Shown: positions 1-7,402 of the stretch, one piece after another
How the letters are laid out: the number at the start of each line of letters is the position of its first letter
How positions within the stretch are numbered: position 1 is the first letter of the stretch
Assembly: GCA_023511565.1 (NCBI GenBank)
Contig: JAIMBE010000006.1
Coordinates: 1 to 35,941 of the forward strand
Direction of reading: 5' to 3'
Length of the DNA: 35,941 nucleotides
From: Bacillota bacterium
Lineage (GTDB): Bacteria > Acidobacteriota > Terriglobia > Acidiferrales > UBA7541
Made by a program: the position numbers and the translations under genes
The notes under the pieces: generated by a model
Databases searched by the model: none
Told to the model about the DNA's origin: nothing
Seen by the model: the letters and a program-made list of their open reading frames with translations, nothing else

Positions 1-38
1 GTTTCAGAAAGATCGTGCCGAAAAATAAGTCGAAAAAG

Positions 39-51
39 GACTTGACAAGTC
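39..51. promoter_or_regulatory. Palindrome over the queA -35 box
   Basis: Perfect inverted repeat GACTTG-A-CAAGTC. A further AAGTC half-site lies at 27-31, so three half-sites are spaced through 27-51. The palindrome covers the TTGACA box at 42-47, which is where a repressor would block polymerase. The repeat is seen directly; an operator role is inference. Confidence 0.4.
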
Positions 52-70
52 GGATTTCTCTCCTTATTTT
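42..70 (+). promoter_or_regulatory. Sigma-70 type promoter upstream of queA
   Basis: TTGACA at 42-47, a 17-nt spacer, then TATTTT at 65-70. It lies in a visibly AT-rich stretch. The predicted leader is about 110 nt and contains a weak hairpin (TTAGA/TCTAA, 74-88). A second TTGACA at 122-127 has no properly spaced -10 box. Confidence 0.55.
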
Positions 71-187
71 TATTTAGAATAAATCTAATTATTTCAATTG
101 ATTACATTATTTTGCTTTGTTTTGACATTCATGTTGTAGTGTTTGGATTCTGCATCTAGAATAGGCTTGGCGGTGGGAGCAACTGTG

Positions 188-1291
188 ATGGATATCCACG
201 AATTCGACTACCATCTGCCTGCTGACCGGATTGCTCAAACCCCGCTTGCGGAACGTGACCAGTCACGATTGCTGCTCATCGAGCGATCCACTGGCTGTTT
301 CTACGATCGGTTCTTCCGCGAGCTGCCTGAGATTCTGAGGGGCGATGAGCTGCTGGTGATCAACAATGTCCGCGTGATCCGGGCGCGACTTTTTGCTCGT
401 CGGATGGGTTTCGGCGCCGAGCCCATTGGCCGCAGGAGTCGTCACAAGCGGGAATACTTGCAGGCGCAAATCGAGGTGCTGTTAGGGCGACGACTAGCCC
501 CCGACACCTGGGAGGCGTTGGTACGGCCCGGTCGAAAGGTCCGGGTGGGTGAGCGTTTGATGTTCGGCACTGGCGAGCTGGAGGCGGAGGTCATCGGCCG
601 CGGGGCCTATGGTCTGCGGATCTTGCGTTTTTCTGCCGCGCAGGATTTGGATTCAGCTCTGGAGCGCATCGGGCATGTGCCGTTGCCGCCCTACATTGAC
701 CGACCGGGCCTCCCGCAAGACGCTGAGCGGTATCAAACGGTGTACGCCCGGAAGGGGGAGGCGGTGGCAGCGCCCACAGCGGGGTTGCACTTTACCGAAA
801 AGACGCTGGCAGAGATTCGAGCGCGCGGCGTGGAGATTTGCGAAATTACCCTGGATGTGGGACTAGGAACGTTTCAGCCGATTCGGGTCGAGCAGATTGA
901 ACACCACAGAATGCACCCAGAAAGTTATGAGATTCCGGAGGCGACGGCTGAGAAAATTCGCAGCGCGAAGCGAGAACAGCGCCCGATTCTCGCTGTTGGG
1001 ACGACCGTCGTGCGGGCCCTGGAGGATGCTGCGCAGAAGCGGATTCAAGCAGGGGCCCCTTCTGATGAATGGGTCCGGGCGGGCCGGGCCGAGGCGGAGC
1101 TTTTCATCTATCCCGGTTATACGTTTCGTGTGGTGGACCAGTTGCTCACGAATTTTCATCTACCCAGATCCAGCTTGCTGATTCTAGTTTGTGCCTTTGC
1201 GAATCGCGAGCTGATTCTGCGAGCCTATCAACATGCCGTAGAGACGGGGTACCGCTTCTACAGTTACGGCGACTGCATGCTGATTCGCTGA
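188..1291 (+). CDS. queA: S-adenosylmethionine:tRNA ribosyltransferase-isomerase QueA
   Basis: QueA transfers and isomerises the ribosyl part of AdoMet onto 7-aminomethyl-7-deazaguanine in tRNA, giving epoxyqueuosine, the penultimate step of queuosine synthesis in the cytoplasm. The 367-residue protein opens with the family N-terminus (FDYHLPADRIAQTPL) and carries VINNVRVIRARLF, the APTAGLHFT block and DVGLGTFQPI, with a typical C-terminal FHLPRSSLLILVCAF segment. The ATG at 188 was chosen because GGGAG (175-179) lies 8 nt upstream and homologues begin here; an upstream TTG at 143 would add 15 unrelated residues. A basic insertion around residues 72-92, rich in Arg, separates the N-terminal strand block from the next one and makes it slightly longer than the roughly 356-residue E. 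coli enzyme. Family assignment is secure. Confidence 0.96.
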   Translation: MDIHEFDYHLPADRIAQTPLAERDQSRLLLIERSTGCFYDRFFRELPEILRGDELLVINNVRVIRARLFARRMGFGAEPIGRRSRHKREYLQAQIEVLLGRRLAPDTWEALVRPGRKVRVGERLMFGTGELEAEVIGRGAYGLRILRFSAAQDLDSALERIGHVPLPPYIDRPGLPQDAERYQTVYARKGEAVAAPTAGLHFTEKTLAEIRARGVEICEITLDVGLGTFQPIRVEQIEHHRMHPESYEIPEATAEKIRSAKREQRPILAVGTTVVRALEDAAQKRIQAGAPSDEWVRAGRAEAELFIYPGYTFRVVDQLLTNFHLPRSSLLILVCAFANRELILRAYQHAVETGYRFYSYGDCMLIR

Positions 1292-1381
1292 AGGAACGCA
1301 GAGATTGGTCCCCTTCAAGGCCCTTGAGCGTCGTCCATCGACCCGGCCAACGAAGTCGCTGCACGGGCCGGACGGTTTGAC

Positions 1382-1387
1382 TATAAT
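1382..1387 (+). promoter_or_regulatory. -10 box (TATAAT), probable leaderless start
   Basis: Consensus TATAAT at 1382-1387 with only 6 nt before the GTG at 1394. The expected transcription start, about 7 nt after the -10 box, coincides with the start codon. No good -35 hexamer is visible. No ribosome binding site precedes the GTG. Confidence 0.5.
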
Positions 1388-1393
1388 GCGTGC

Positions 1394-2152
1394 GTGGTGA
1401 CCCCTGCAGCTCGATTCCTTGTTCTGAGCGATATCCATGCCAATTGCACTGCACTGGATGCTGTCGTCGAGGCCGCGGCAGGGCGCTGGGACCGTGCGGT
1501 GTGCCTTGGCGATCTGGTGGGCTATGGTCCGGACCCGAACGAAGTAATCACACGGATCCGTGCCCTTGGGGCCGCGGTGATCCGAGGCAATCATGACAAA
1601 GCCAGTTGTGGACTGGACGAAGCCGAAGACTTCAACGAAGCGGCTCTCCAGGCGGTGATGTGGACCCGGCAGCAGCTCCGTCCAGAAAACCTGGACTTTT
1701 TGCGGAAGCTGCCTGCGGGCCCGCAAGAGGTGGAGGGTATCGTTCTGGTGCACGGGGCCCTGCACGATGAGGACGAATACGTTTTTGCGCCGGCCCAGGC
1801 ACTGCCCGGTTTGCTGGATGCACCGGCTCCGGTCTGTTTTTTCGGGCACACGCATTTTCAGGGCGGATTTTCGTATCGAAATGGAAAACTGGAGGTGCTG
1901 CATCTGCGTCCGGCGAGTACGGTCTCCTTTACGGCGCTGCGCCTTGAGCCCGGCACGCGCTATCTGCTGAATCCGGGATCGGTGGGGCAGCCGCGGGACG
2001 GCGATGCCAGGGCGGCCTTCGCCGTTGCGGACCTGGTTCACGGTGTGGTGGAATTCTGGCGGGTTCCGTACGAGGTGAGCGCAGTGCAGGAGCGAATGCG
2101 CCGCGCCGGATTGCCGGAGCCGTTGGTGCTGCGGCTGAGCCACGGTCGGTAG
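1394..2152 (+). CDS. Calcineurin-like metallophosphoesterase
   Basis: A 252-residue cytoplasmic metallophosphoesterase of the YfcE/MJ0936-like group, expected to hydrolyse phosphodiester or phosphomonoester bonds with two metal ions. All metal motifs are present: D-x-H (SDIHAN, D13/H15), GDLVGYGPDPN (D40), GNHDK (N66/H67) and the late GHTHF block followed by LNPGSVGQPRDGD. The start is one of two adjacent GTG codons (1394 or 1397). With TATAAT just 6 nt upstream, the mRNA is probably leaderless, so the first GTG is preferred. The stop is 11 nt from the next gene, which has its own SD, so the two are likely co-transcribed. The true substrate cannot be told from the sequence. Confidence 0.88.
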   Translation: MVTPAARFLVLSDIHANCTALDAVVEAAAGRWDRAVCLGDLVGYGPDPNEVITRIRALGAAVIRGNHDKASCGLDEAEDFNEAALQAVMWTRQQLRPENLDFLRKLPAGPQEVEGIVLVHGALHDEDEYVFAPAQALPGLLDAPAPVCFFGHTHFQGGFSYRNGKLEVLHLRPASTVSFTALRLEPGTRYLLNPGSVGQPRDGDARAAFAVADLVHGVVEFWRVPYEVSAVQERMRRAGLPEPLVLRLSHGR

Positions 2153-2163
2153 GGAGAGGTGCG

Positions 2164-2667
2164 GTGACAGAAGATTTTCCCCGCGCAACGGGTTTGGAAT
2201 CCTCGCCTCGAAGAGGATTCGCGCTGGCGCTGCTGTTCGGTGCCGGTGTGGTCGTGCTGGTCCTGTTTGTGGCCTACCAGCTTCTGGTGCGATTCAACAG
2301 CAGGCACGCTCAGTCGCAGGTGCCGCTTTCGATGGGCGAGGCCGAGCAAGCCTACGCCTGGCAGATCGAGTTTTCCGGGTTGCAAATGAGCCGCGCAGAG
2401 AATTTCCTGGGTCAGGAAATTACCTACCTGTTCTGCGTCGTGGCGAATCGAGGCGTCCGCACGGTGCGGCAGATGGAAGTCGCCATCGAGTTTCGCGATG
2501 CGTTTCAGCAAGTCGTTCTGCGCGACACGCGTCGGGTGATCGGTCCGCGCGGTGCGCCGCTCGAACCCGGCGAGCGCCGAGAGCTGCAACTGAGCTGGGA
2601 GCACATCCCGGCTGACTGGAATCGTCAGTATCCTTCCATCCGGATCACCGGTCTGTTACTGGAGTGA
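2164..2667 (+). CDS. One-pass membrane protein, DUF2393/FxLYD-like
   Basis: A 167-residue protein with a short cytoplasmic N-terminus, one transmembrane helix (about residues 19-42, Ala/Leu/Val rich) and a roughly 120-residue extracytoplasmic domain. That domain resembles the beta-sandwich folds of DUF2393 and FxLYD proteins: a VVANRGVRTVRQMEV strand pair followed by ...PLEPGERREL. The GTG start at 2164 is supported by GGAGAGG in the 11-nt gap after the phosphoesterase stop, so the two genes form a small operon. No catalytic motif is visible. The function is unknown, possibly envelope-associated. The family assignment is from memory of similar proteins in Acidobacteriota and is only moderately sure. 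Confidence 0.72.
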   Translation: MTEDFPRATGLESSPRRGFALALLFGAGVVVLVLFVAYQLLVRFNSRHAQSQVPLSMGEAEQAYAWQIEFSGLQMSRAENFLGQEITYLFCVVANRGVRTVRQMEVAIEFRDAFQQVVLRDTRRVIGPRGAPLEPGERRELQLSWEHIPADWNRQYPSIRITGLLLE

Positions 2668-2712
2668 ACCTTCCCGGATTGGCTCGGCACGATTCTCGCC
2701 ACGTAACTGGTT

Positions 2713-2718
2713 TATAAT
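2713..2718 (+). promoter_or_regulatory. -10 box (TATAAT) of the nuclease-fold gene
   Basis: TATAAT at 2713-2718, 8 nt before the ATG at 2727. The start of transcription would fall at 2724-2727, giving a leaderless or nearly leaderless mRNA. No SD-like sequence is present between them. Confidence 0.5.
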
Positions 2719-2726
2719 TCCTGCAA

Positions 2727-4241
2727 ATGTTTACTTTTTCTGACCTGGAGCGCGCCCTGCGGGCACTGCTTTCGTCCGGGGACGTGGAGGTCATCGAGGA
2801 CGGCCGGCGGCAACCTGTGGTGGGCCGGTTGCAATGTGAAATTCATGCGCTCCGGGGCGAGCCGCGAATTCATTTGTGGTGCGAACAGTGGAATCTTGTG
2901 CGAAGCGTCCAGCAGATTGCGGAGTTATCGGAAAAACAGATTGTGCTCGCCGTCCGGCGGTTCGGCCGTCGCACCCCAGGACGTATCGAGCTGATTGCGC
3001 GGGGACCGGGGGCGAGGCCGCGCCGGGTGTCCCGGGCCGCGTTTCTGCACCGATTTCGTCAGTGGCTCGAAGAAGGATTCCCGGATGACCGGCTGGTGCA
3101 CCTGGTGATGGCCAGCGATCTGGAGCATTCGTTTTCCGGTGCGCACGTACGGGGAATTCAGTTGTGCGGTTCTCGGGGTTTTGCTCTGGTGGGTGTGGGC
3201 TGGGAGGAAGAGCGGTCCGTCGTGGACGGAATCCTGACGACTGCCCTGCTGTGGTACGACTGGTTGCGACGCCGCCCCAGGCCGTGGGTGCTGGCCGGCC
3301 TGCGGGTGTTTCTGCCGCGTGGCAGCAGCCGGACGACGACACTGCGCTTGCGGGGATTGCGTCCGGAGTTGGCGGTCCAACTCTACGAATATGATCCCGA
3401 GCCATGGTGTTTGCGTCCCGTGGATACGCAAGACACGGGCAATCTGCAGACCGAGCTCGGCCCGCTCCACGAAGCCCAGCTCTTGCTCGAGCGGGCTCGT
3501 CCTTTGGTGGAGCGAATTCGGCGACTGGCCCCGGAGGCCATAGATGCCGGCGTGGTTCCCGGGCACGCGGAAGTGGCGATTCGAGTTCGTGGACTGGAGA
3601 TCGCGCGGTGGAGTGGCGGTCGGTGCTTCTACGGATATCCGGAGCGGAGTCGAGAGCTGACGGAGCCCGATTGGGATCGCTTCGCGCGGTGGGTGAAGAG
3701 GGTCGCCGCACGGCGCCATCCGGCGGCAAAGAATCGCAACGACCGATACTACCGCGCCCAAGCCGAGCGCTGGCTGGAAGCGATGATCCTACGCGAGCCA
3801 ACAGCCGTGGAGGCGCAGTTGCGGCCGGAGTGCCTGTACGCTCAGGTGCCCGCCTGGACCGGAGGCGATCGTGGCGTCATTGATCTGCTCGGCGTCACGC
3901 GTTCAGGGCGACTCGCAGTGTTCGAGTTGAAAGTGAACGAGTCCCTGCATTTGCCGTTGCAGGCGCTGGACTACTGGGCCGCCGTGTATCGGCACCAAAC
4001 GCAAGATAAGTTTCGGTGCTATGGGTATTTCCCCGGCGTCGAGTTGCAAGAAAAACCGCCCTTGCTCTATCTGGTGGCGCCGGCCCTGCACTTTCATTCC
4101 ACGCTGGAAACGATCCTACAGTATTTTTCCCCTGAAGTTGAGGTGATCTGCGTCGGGCTGCACGAAGACTGGCGGAGTGGCTTGCGTGTCGTGCACCGAC
4201 AGTGGAGGACTCGCATGCCCATGAACCAAGTCGAACCATAA
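2727..4241 (+). CDS. Uncharacterised protein with C-terminal PD-(D/E)XK nuclease-like domain
   Basis: A 504-residue, Arg-rich soluble protein that I do not recognise as a named family. The last third carries a convincing PD-(D/E)XK core: a helix with Glu (ERWLE, 347-351), D386 in GVIDLLG, a beta hairpin, E400-L-K402 in AVFELKVN, and Q412 in the following helix (LPLQALDYW). This D-x13-ExK-Q layout matches RecB/NucS-type restriction-fold nucleases. The N-terminal ~330 residues have no motif I can name and could be a DNA- or protein-binding part. It stands alone behind its own -10 box and appears leaderless. The sequence shows an intact set of catalytic-type residues. Nuclease activity and a repair or defence role are inference. 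Confidence 0.75.
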   Translation: MFTFSDLERALRALLSSGDVEVIEDGRRQPVVGRLQCEIHALRGEPRIHLWCEQWNLVRSVQQIAELSEKQIVLAVRRFGRRTPGRIELIARGPGARPRRVSRAAFLHRFRQWLEEGFPDDRLVHLVMASDLEHSFSGAHVRGIQLCGSRGFALVGVGWEEERSVVDGILTTALLWYDWLRRRPRPWVLAGLRVFLPRGSSRTTTLRLRGLRPELAVQLYEYDPEPWCLRPVDTQDTGNLQTELGPLHEAQLLLERARPLVERIRRLAPEAIDAGVVPGHAEVAIRVRGLEIARWSGGRCFYGYPERSRELTEPDWDRFARWVKRVAARRHPAAKNRNDRYYRAQAERWLEAMILREPTAVEAQLRPECLYAQVPAWTGGDRGVIDLLGVTRSGRLAVFELKVNESLHLPLQALDYWAAVYRHQTQDKFRCYGYFPGVELQEKPPLLYLVAPALHFHSTLETILQYFSPEVEVICVGLHEDWRSGLRVVHRQWRTRMPMNQVEP

Positions 4242-4250
4242 AAAAGAAGA

Positions 4251-4281
4251 GAAGCAACGTTGGCAGATCCAACGCTGCTTC
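4251..4281. terminator. Stem-loop after the nuclease-fold gene
   Basis: Arms 4251-4263 and 4269-4281 pair over 13 bp with one mismatch around a CAGAT loop. On the plus strand no T-run follows. On the minus strand the hairpin is followed by TCTTCTTTTTT, so it is a better terminator for leftward transcription. It may act on either strand. Confidence 0.4.
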
Positions 4282-4348
4282 CCGGGGTGTGTCCAAGATG
4301 TAGCTTTACTGTATCAGATGCAGGGTTGGGCAAATGGTTGCATAAAAG

Positions 4349-4365
4349 GCGCCATCAAGTGGCGC
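4349..4365 (+). other. Small hairpin in the leader of the MBL gene
   Basis: Perfect 6-bp stem GCGCCA/TGGCGC around TCAAG, about 60 nt upstream of the MBL-fold start codon. No obvious promoter or known RNA motif accompanies it. It could be a chance structure in GC-rich DNA. Confidence 0.25.
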
Positions 4366-4427
4366 TGCCCTTGGAGACTGTGCCAAGATGAGCTGGAAGA
4401 TTCCGCGGCTGTTCTGGAGGCGGGCTG

Positions 4428-5249
4428 ATGCTTGTGCGCTTCTGGGGTGTGCGCGGTTCCACGCCAACTCCCCAGCGGGAAAATCTGCGTTACGGTGGGA
4501 ACACGTCCTGCGTTGAAGTCCGAGCCGGAAACCACCTCTTCATTTTCGATTGCGGCACCGGATTCCGCGTTCTGGGAAACGCCCTGCGGAAAGAATTTGG
4601 TCACCGGCCGCTTCAGGCTCACGTCTTCCTGAGCCACTACCACTGGGATCACATCCAGGGGATTCCGTTTTTCGTGCCGCTGTACGACGCGCGCAATTCA
4701 TTTGTCTTTCATTCGTTCCGGTCCGTGGACACCGGCCTGCAACAGGCGCTGGAAGACCAGATGTTGAATCCGTACTTTCCCGTGGATATGACCGTGATGC
4801 ACGCTCGTCGCCATTTTCATGAGATCGGCGAGGAACGGGCCACCTACGATGGAGTGCACGTCACCACCCGCCGGCTGAATCACCCGCAGGGCTGCCTGGG
4901 CTTTCGCATCGAGCACCGGGGGAAGGTCGTGGTCTATGCCACGGATAACGAGCCGGGCGACCCGGCCGGCGACCGGAATGTGCGCGATCTGGCCGCCGAT
5001 GCCGATCTGCTGATCTATGACGCCCAGTACACCCCCGAAGAGTACGTTGCCGAGAAACGGAGCTGGGGCCACTCGACATGGCTGGAGGGGGTCACCATCG
5101 CCCGCGAGACGCGCACCAAACGGCTGATCTTGTTCCACCACGACCCAGACCACAACGACCGCATGATTGACTCGATCGTCCGGAAGGCAAAACGCCACTT
5201 CTCCCGCACCGTGGCCGCCCGGGAAGGACTGACCATCCGGCTGGACTGA
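4428..5249 (+). CDS. MBL-fold metallohydrolase (PhnP / cyclic-nucleotide phosphodiesterase-like)
   Basis: A 273-residue metallo-beta-lactamase-fold hydrolase, cytoplasmic. The di-metal motif HxHxDH is complete (SHYHWDHIQG: H70, H72, D74, H75). It is preceded by the usual GGNTSCVEV...DCGTGFR block and followed by NHPQGCLGFRI, ATDNEPGD and FHHDPDHND. This pattern belongs to the RNase Z/PhnP/class II cyclic phosphodiesterase-like branch, which cleaves phosphodiester bonds, rather than to beta-lactamases. The ATG at 4428 has a GGAGG-type SD just upstream (CTGGAGGCGGGCTG). It is monocistronic and converges with the HNH gene 62 nt further on. The substrate is not deducible. Confidence 0.85.
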   Translation: MLVRFWGVRGSTPTPQRENLRYGGNTSCVEVRAGNHLFIFDCGTGFRVLGNALRKEFGHRPLQAHVFLSHYHWDHIQGIPFFVPLYDARNSFVFHSFRSVDTGLQQALEDQMLNPYFPVDMTVMHARRHFHEIGEERATYDGVHVTTRRLNHPQGCLGFRIEHRGKVVVYATDNEPGDPAGDRNVRDLAADADLLIYDAQYTPEEYVAEKRSWGHSTWLEGVTIARETRTKRLILFHHDPDHNDRMIDSIVRKAKRHFSRTVAAREGLTIRLD

Positions 5250-5311
5250 CGCAGTCTCTCAGGGGGCGCTTCGGACTCCAGAGGTCGGGAGGGGACAGGC
5301 GCCAACCGCGA

Positions 5312-5932
5312 TCAATAGAACAGATACTTGCGCCACTTTTCGTCCTGGTGGCCCATCAGGCGCATCAACTGTCGCGAGGTGTGCAACGTGAACGGTCGCG
5401 GACGTCGCACCAGACGCAGCCCCACTTCTTCCGGCGTCCGATTCCCCTTCTGGTTGTTGCAGCGATAGCAGCAGGTGACCAGGTTTTCCCAGGTGGAAAG
5501 GCCGCCACGGGAACGGGGGATGACGTGGTCCAGCGTGAGCTCGGAAGACGGCAGGGTTCGCCCGCAGAATTGGCAGGTGTTGCGATCGCGCAGCAGAATG
5601 TTCTTCCGCGAAAGTGCCCGCGTCTGCTGAGGAATGCGGCGATAGGTGAGCAGCCGAATCACCGAAGGGACACGCATGGAGGTATTCGCGGAGCGAATTT
5701 CCGCATGATTGTGTTCTTCGGCCTGGGCCACTCCCTTCAACAGCAAGACCAGGGCTCGGCGTACAGCCGTCACATTAATCGGTTCAAAGGTGGCGTTGAG
5801 AACCAGAACAGGCTCTTGCAGCGGTGAGGAGCGGCGTGGGGAACCCGCGGGCGCGGCAGGGGCCGCCCCTGCAGGTTTCGGTTTCTCGGGATGGGAACCT
5901 GCTTCCTCCGCTGGTCTGACACCTTCTCTCAC
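5312..5932 (-). CDS. HNH endonuclease
   Basis: A 206-residue HNH nuclease. The HNH/zinc module sits at residues 120-165: [30 protein letters not shown], with two Cys pairs (C120/C123 and C155/C158) holding zinc and D135-H136/N150/N159 forming the metal site. An upstream region ([18 protein letters not shown]) is typical of the widespread chromosomal HNH family found in many phyla. I chose GTG at 5932 because AGGAAGG stands 8 nt upstream. An ATG at 5992 would overlap comF by 40 nt and has no SD. The gap to comF is 20 nt, so the two are co-transcribed. The first ~38 residues are Pro/Ala-rich and probably disordered. The biological role of this family is unsettled. Confidence 0.88.
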   Translation of the reverse strand: MREGVRPAEEAGSHPEKPKPAGAAPAAPAGSPRRSSPLQEPVLVLNATFEPINVTAVRRALVLLLKGVAQAEEHNHAEIRSANTSMRVPSVIRLLTYRRIPQQTRALSRKNILLRDRNTCQFCGRTLPSSELTLDHVIPRSRGGLSTWENLVTCCYRCNNQKGNRTPEEVGLRLVRRPRPFTLHTSRQLMRLMGHQDEKWRKYLFY

Positions 5933-5952
5933 TGCCGTGTCCTTCCTGAGGC

Positions 5953-6756
5953 TTACTTTGACCCGGGAGCGTTCCGCAGCTGGCGCGTCCATCGCGGGAC
6001 AACTCGCCCGACCGTGAGCGCCATCACCTGAGCTGCCCCCGTACGCAGCAACGCGCGGGCGCAGGCATCCAGTGTGGCGCCGGTCGTAAATACATCATCT
6101 ACCAGCAGCACCCGCAAATTGTCAACTTTGGCTGGGTCCGTTGTCGCAAACGCGCCACGGACGGCTTCCCAGCGCTCCCGCCGTGTCAGTTTTAGCTTCT
6201 CCGGGCGGGGTTTTACTCGGGCGAGCAGGTTGGTCTGCAGCGGAATACCAAGCTGGCGCGCCAGGGGCCGCGCAATCCATTCGGCCTGGTTGTAGCCGCG
6301 CTCCCGCAGGCGCAAAGGGTGCAACGGCACCGGCACGATGGCTTCCGCTCGGGCTACATCGGGATACGTCGGAGTCAGCTCCAGCAGCCGCTGGGCACAC
6401 CACGCACCGAGCGGTTTGATCCCGTGATGCTTTAGCAAGATGATCAGACGCACCAGGAGATCGTCATACACCGCGTAGCTCCGGACGAGCTGAAAAGCGA
6501 ACCGTCCCTGGCGACACAGCCGGCATAGGAAGTTCTCTGTCAGGGTCGCTGCGGTGAACAACGGGCGCCCACAGCGGGCGCAGATCGGTTCCGTAATTCG
6601 CTGCACTTGGTTGAGGCAATCCGGACAGACAGGAATCCGGGCAGCTTGCTCGAGCAGCTGCTCGCAGACCCTGCAGTTTGCGGGGAACAGGATTGCAGCC
6701 AGGCTGTCCCGCAGGGCTCCCCATCCATTTCGGAGATGGGTTAACCGTAATTTCAT
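5953..6756 (-). CDS. comF: ComF-family phosphoribosyltransferase-like protein
   Basis: A 267-residue ComF/GntX-type protein: an N-terminal double zinc ribbon (C28/C31, C44/C47, C59/C62, C78/C81) followed by a type I phosphoribosyltransferase domain. Visible motifs are [22 protein letters not shown] and the PRPP loop [13 protein letters not shown]. ComF homologues act in natural transformation (DNA uptake or processing in the cytoplasm), although the family is also present in non-competent bacteria. The ATG at 6756 is preferred over one 15 codons upstream because the protein then begins at the conserved region and TACAAT ends exactly 7 nt upstream, implying a leaderless mRNA. It is followed by the HNH gene in the same transcript. 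Confidence 0.88.
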   Translation of the reverse strand: MKLRLTHLRNGWGALRDSLAAILFPANCRVCEQLLEQAARIPVCPDCLNQVQRITEPICARCGRPLFTAATLTENFLCRLCRQGRFAFQLVRSYAVYDDLLVRLIILLKHHGIKPLGAWCAQRLLELTPTYPDVARAEAIVPVPLHPLRLRERGYNQAEWIARPLARQLGIPLQTNLLARVKPRPEKLKLTRRERWEAVRGAFATTDPAKVDNLRVLLVDDVFTTGATLDACARALLRTGAAQVMALTVGRVVPRWTRQLRNAPGSK

Positions 6757-6763
6757 AATGCAG

Positions 6764-6769
6764 ATTGTA
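6764..6769 (-). promoter_or_regulatory. -10 box (TACAAT) for comF-HNH
   Basis: On the minus strand TACAAT (part of TATACAAT, 6771-6764) is followed by 7 nt and then the comF ATG. No convincing -35 box or SD is present. This is the third such arrangement among the host genes. Confidence 0.45.
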
Positions 6770-6845
6770 TACTTTCGCAGGGAATCTGGAGGGTCCCGCA
6801 AAACCCGGGCGTGGCTCAGGCGGGGTCAGCGGTGGGAGCGGAGAT

Positions 6846-7199
6846 TCAGAGCAGACCCTGTTCCTGTTTCTGCTGGCAGGAGATGCAGTACCGCGCCCAC
6901 GGAACCGCTTCCAGGCGCTTCTGCTGGATTTCTTCCCCGCAGTTGACGCAGAGTCCGTAGTTGCCGTTCTTGACGCGTTTCAGTGCTTCTTCGACGAGCT
7001 GGAGCAGGGCACGCTCGTGGTCGGTTTGGCCGAACAGGAACTCCTTCGTATAGGAGTTGGCAGCTTTGTCGGCCAGGTCCACGGTCGTGTCTTCATCGGC
7101 GGCACGACCTTCCTGTTCGATGCGCGCAATGGTGTGCAGCAGCTCTTCCCGTTTGCCCTCCAGCTTTTTGCGGAAGTATTCCAGCTTTTTCTTATCCAT
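6846..7199 (-). CDS. DksA/TraR-type C4 zinc-finger transcription factor
   Basis: A 117-residue DksA-family protein: an N-terminal coiled coil, a helical tip with DLADKA (41-46) that matches the DxxDxA motif contacting the RNA polymerase active site, and a C-terminal C4 zinc finger (C84-x2-C87, C105-x2-C108). DksA-type proteins enter the polymerase secondary channel and, with ppGpp, adjust initiation at growth-related promoters. The size, shorter than E. coli DksA (151), is typical of the TraR/YocK-like subgroup. A strong promoter lies about 46-74 nt upstream. The SD is weak. The stop lies about 90 nt before the comF start, which has its own -10 box. Whether it truly replaces DksA here is not shown by sequence. 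Confidence 0.88.
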   Translation of the reverse strand: MDKKKLEYFRKKLEGKREELLHTIARIEQEGRAADEDTTVDLADKAANSYTKEFLFGQTDHERALLQLVEEALKRVKNGNYGLCVNCGEEIQQKRLEAVPWARYCISCQQKQEQGLL

Positions 7200-7244
7200 C
7201 GAGCGGACCCAAGGTGCGTTCGTTGCCCATTTTATAAAAAAATC

Positions 7245-7273
7245 ATTCTAGCGGCGACCATCAGCCCTGTCAA
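7245..7273 (-). promoter_or_regulatory. Sigma-70 promoter of the DksA-like gene
   Basis: On the minus strand TTGACA (7273-7268), a 17-nt spacer and TAGAAT (7250-7245): full -35 consensus and one mismatch in the -10 box. The predicted transcription start is near 7238, giving a leader of about 39 nt. It points away from the lipB promoter, which begins 24 nt further right. Confidence 0.75.
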
Positions 7274-7297
7274 GGTAAGCGCGGCGGTGTGGCGGCG

Positions 7298-7326
7298 TTG
7301 CTCACCGGTGAGCCGGCTGATAGAAT
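7298..7326 (+). promoter_or_regulatory. Sigma-70 promoter of the lipB-2-oxoacid dehydrogenase operon
   Basis: TTGCTC (7298-7303), a 17-nt spacer and TAGAAT (7321-7326). The predicted start is near 7333, about 70 nt before the lipB ATG. It is divergent from the DksA-like gene promoter, so the two may share a control region. Confidence 0.6.
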
Positions 7327-7337
7327 CGAAAGGACAT

Positions 7338-7377
7338 TGCGCGCCGGGATTCTTTGGCGGAGCCAAAGAGGCGCGCA
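7338..7377 (+). promoter_or_regulatory. Nested hairpin in the lipB leader RNA
   Basis: Outer stem TGCGCGCC (7338-7345) with GGCGCGCA (7370-7377), an asymmetric internal loop (6 nt and 1 nt), and an inner stem CTTTGGC (7352-7358) with GCCAAAG (7362-7368) around GGA. It begins about 5 nt after the predicted transcription start and ends 25 nt before the ATG. The base pairing is seen directly; a regulatory role is inference. It matches no riboswitch I know. Confidence 0.45.
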
Positions 7378-7402
7378 TCTTCGCCAACCGGCGAGGCGGG
7401 CA

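Noticed and set aside
143-190. Upstream TTG start for queA
   Set aside because: Adds 15 residues absent from QueA; ATG 188 has an SD and family N-terminus.
5933-5992. ATG 5992 as HNH start
   Set aside because: No SD and a 40-nt overlap with comF; GTG 5932 has AGGAAGG at 8 nt.
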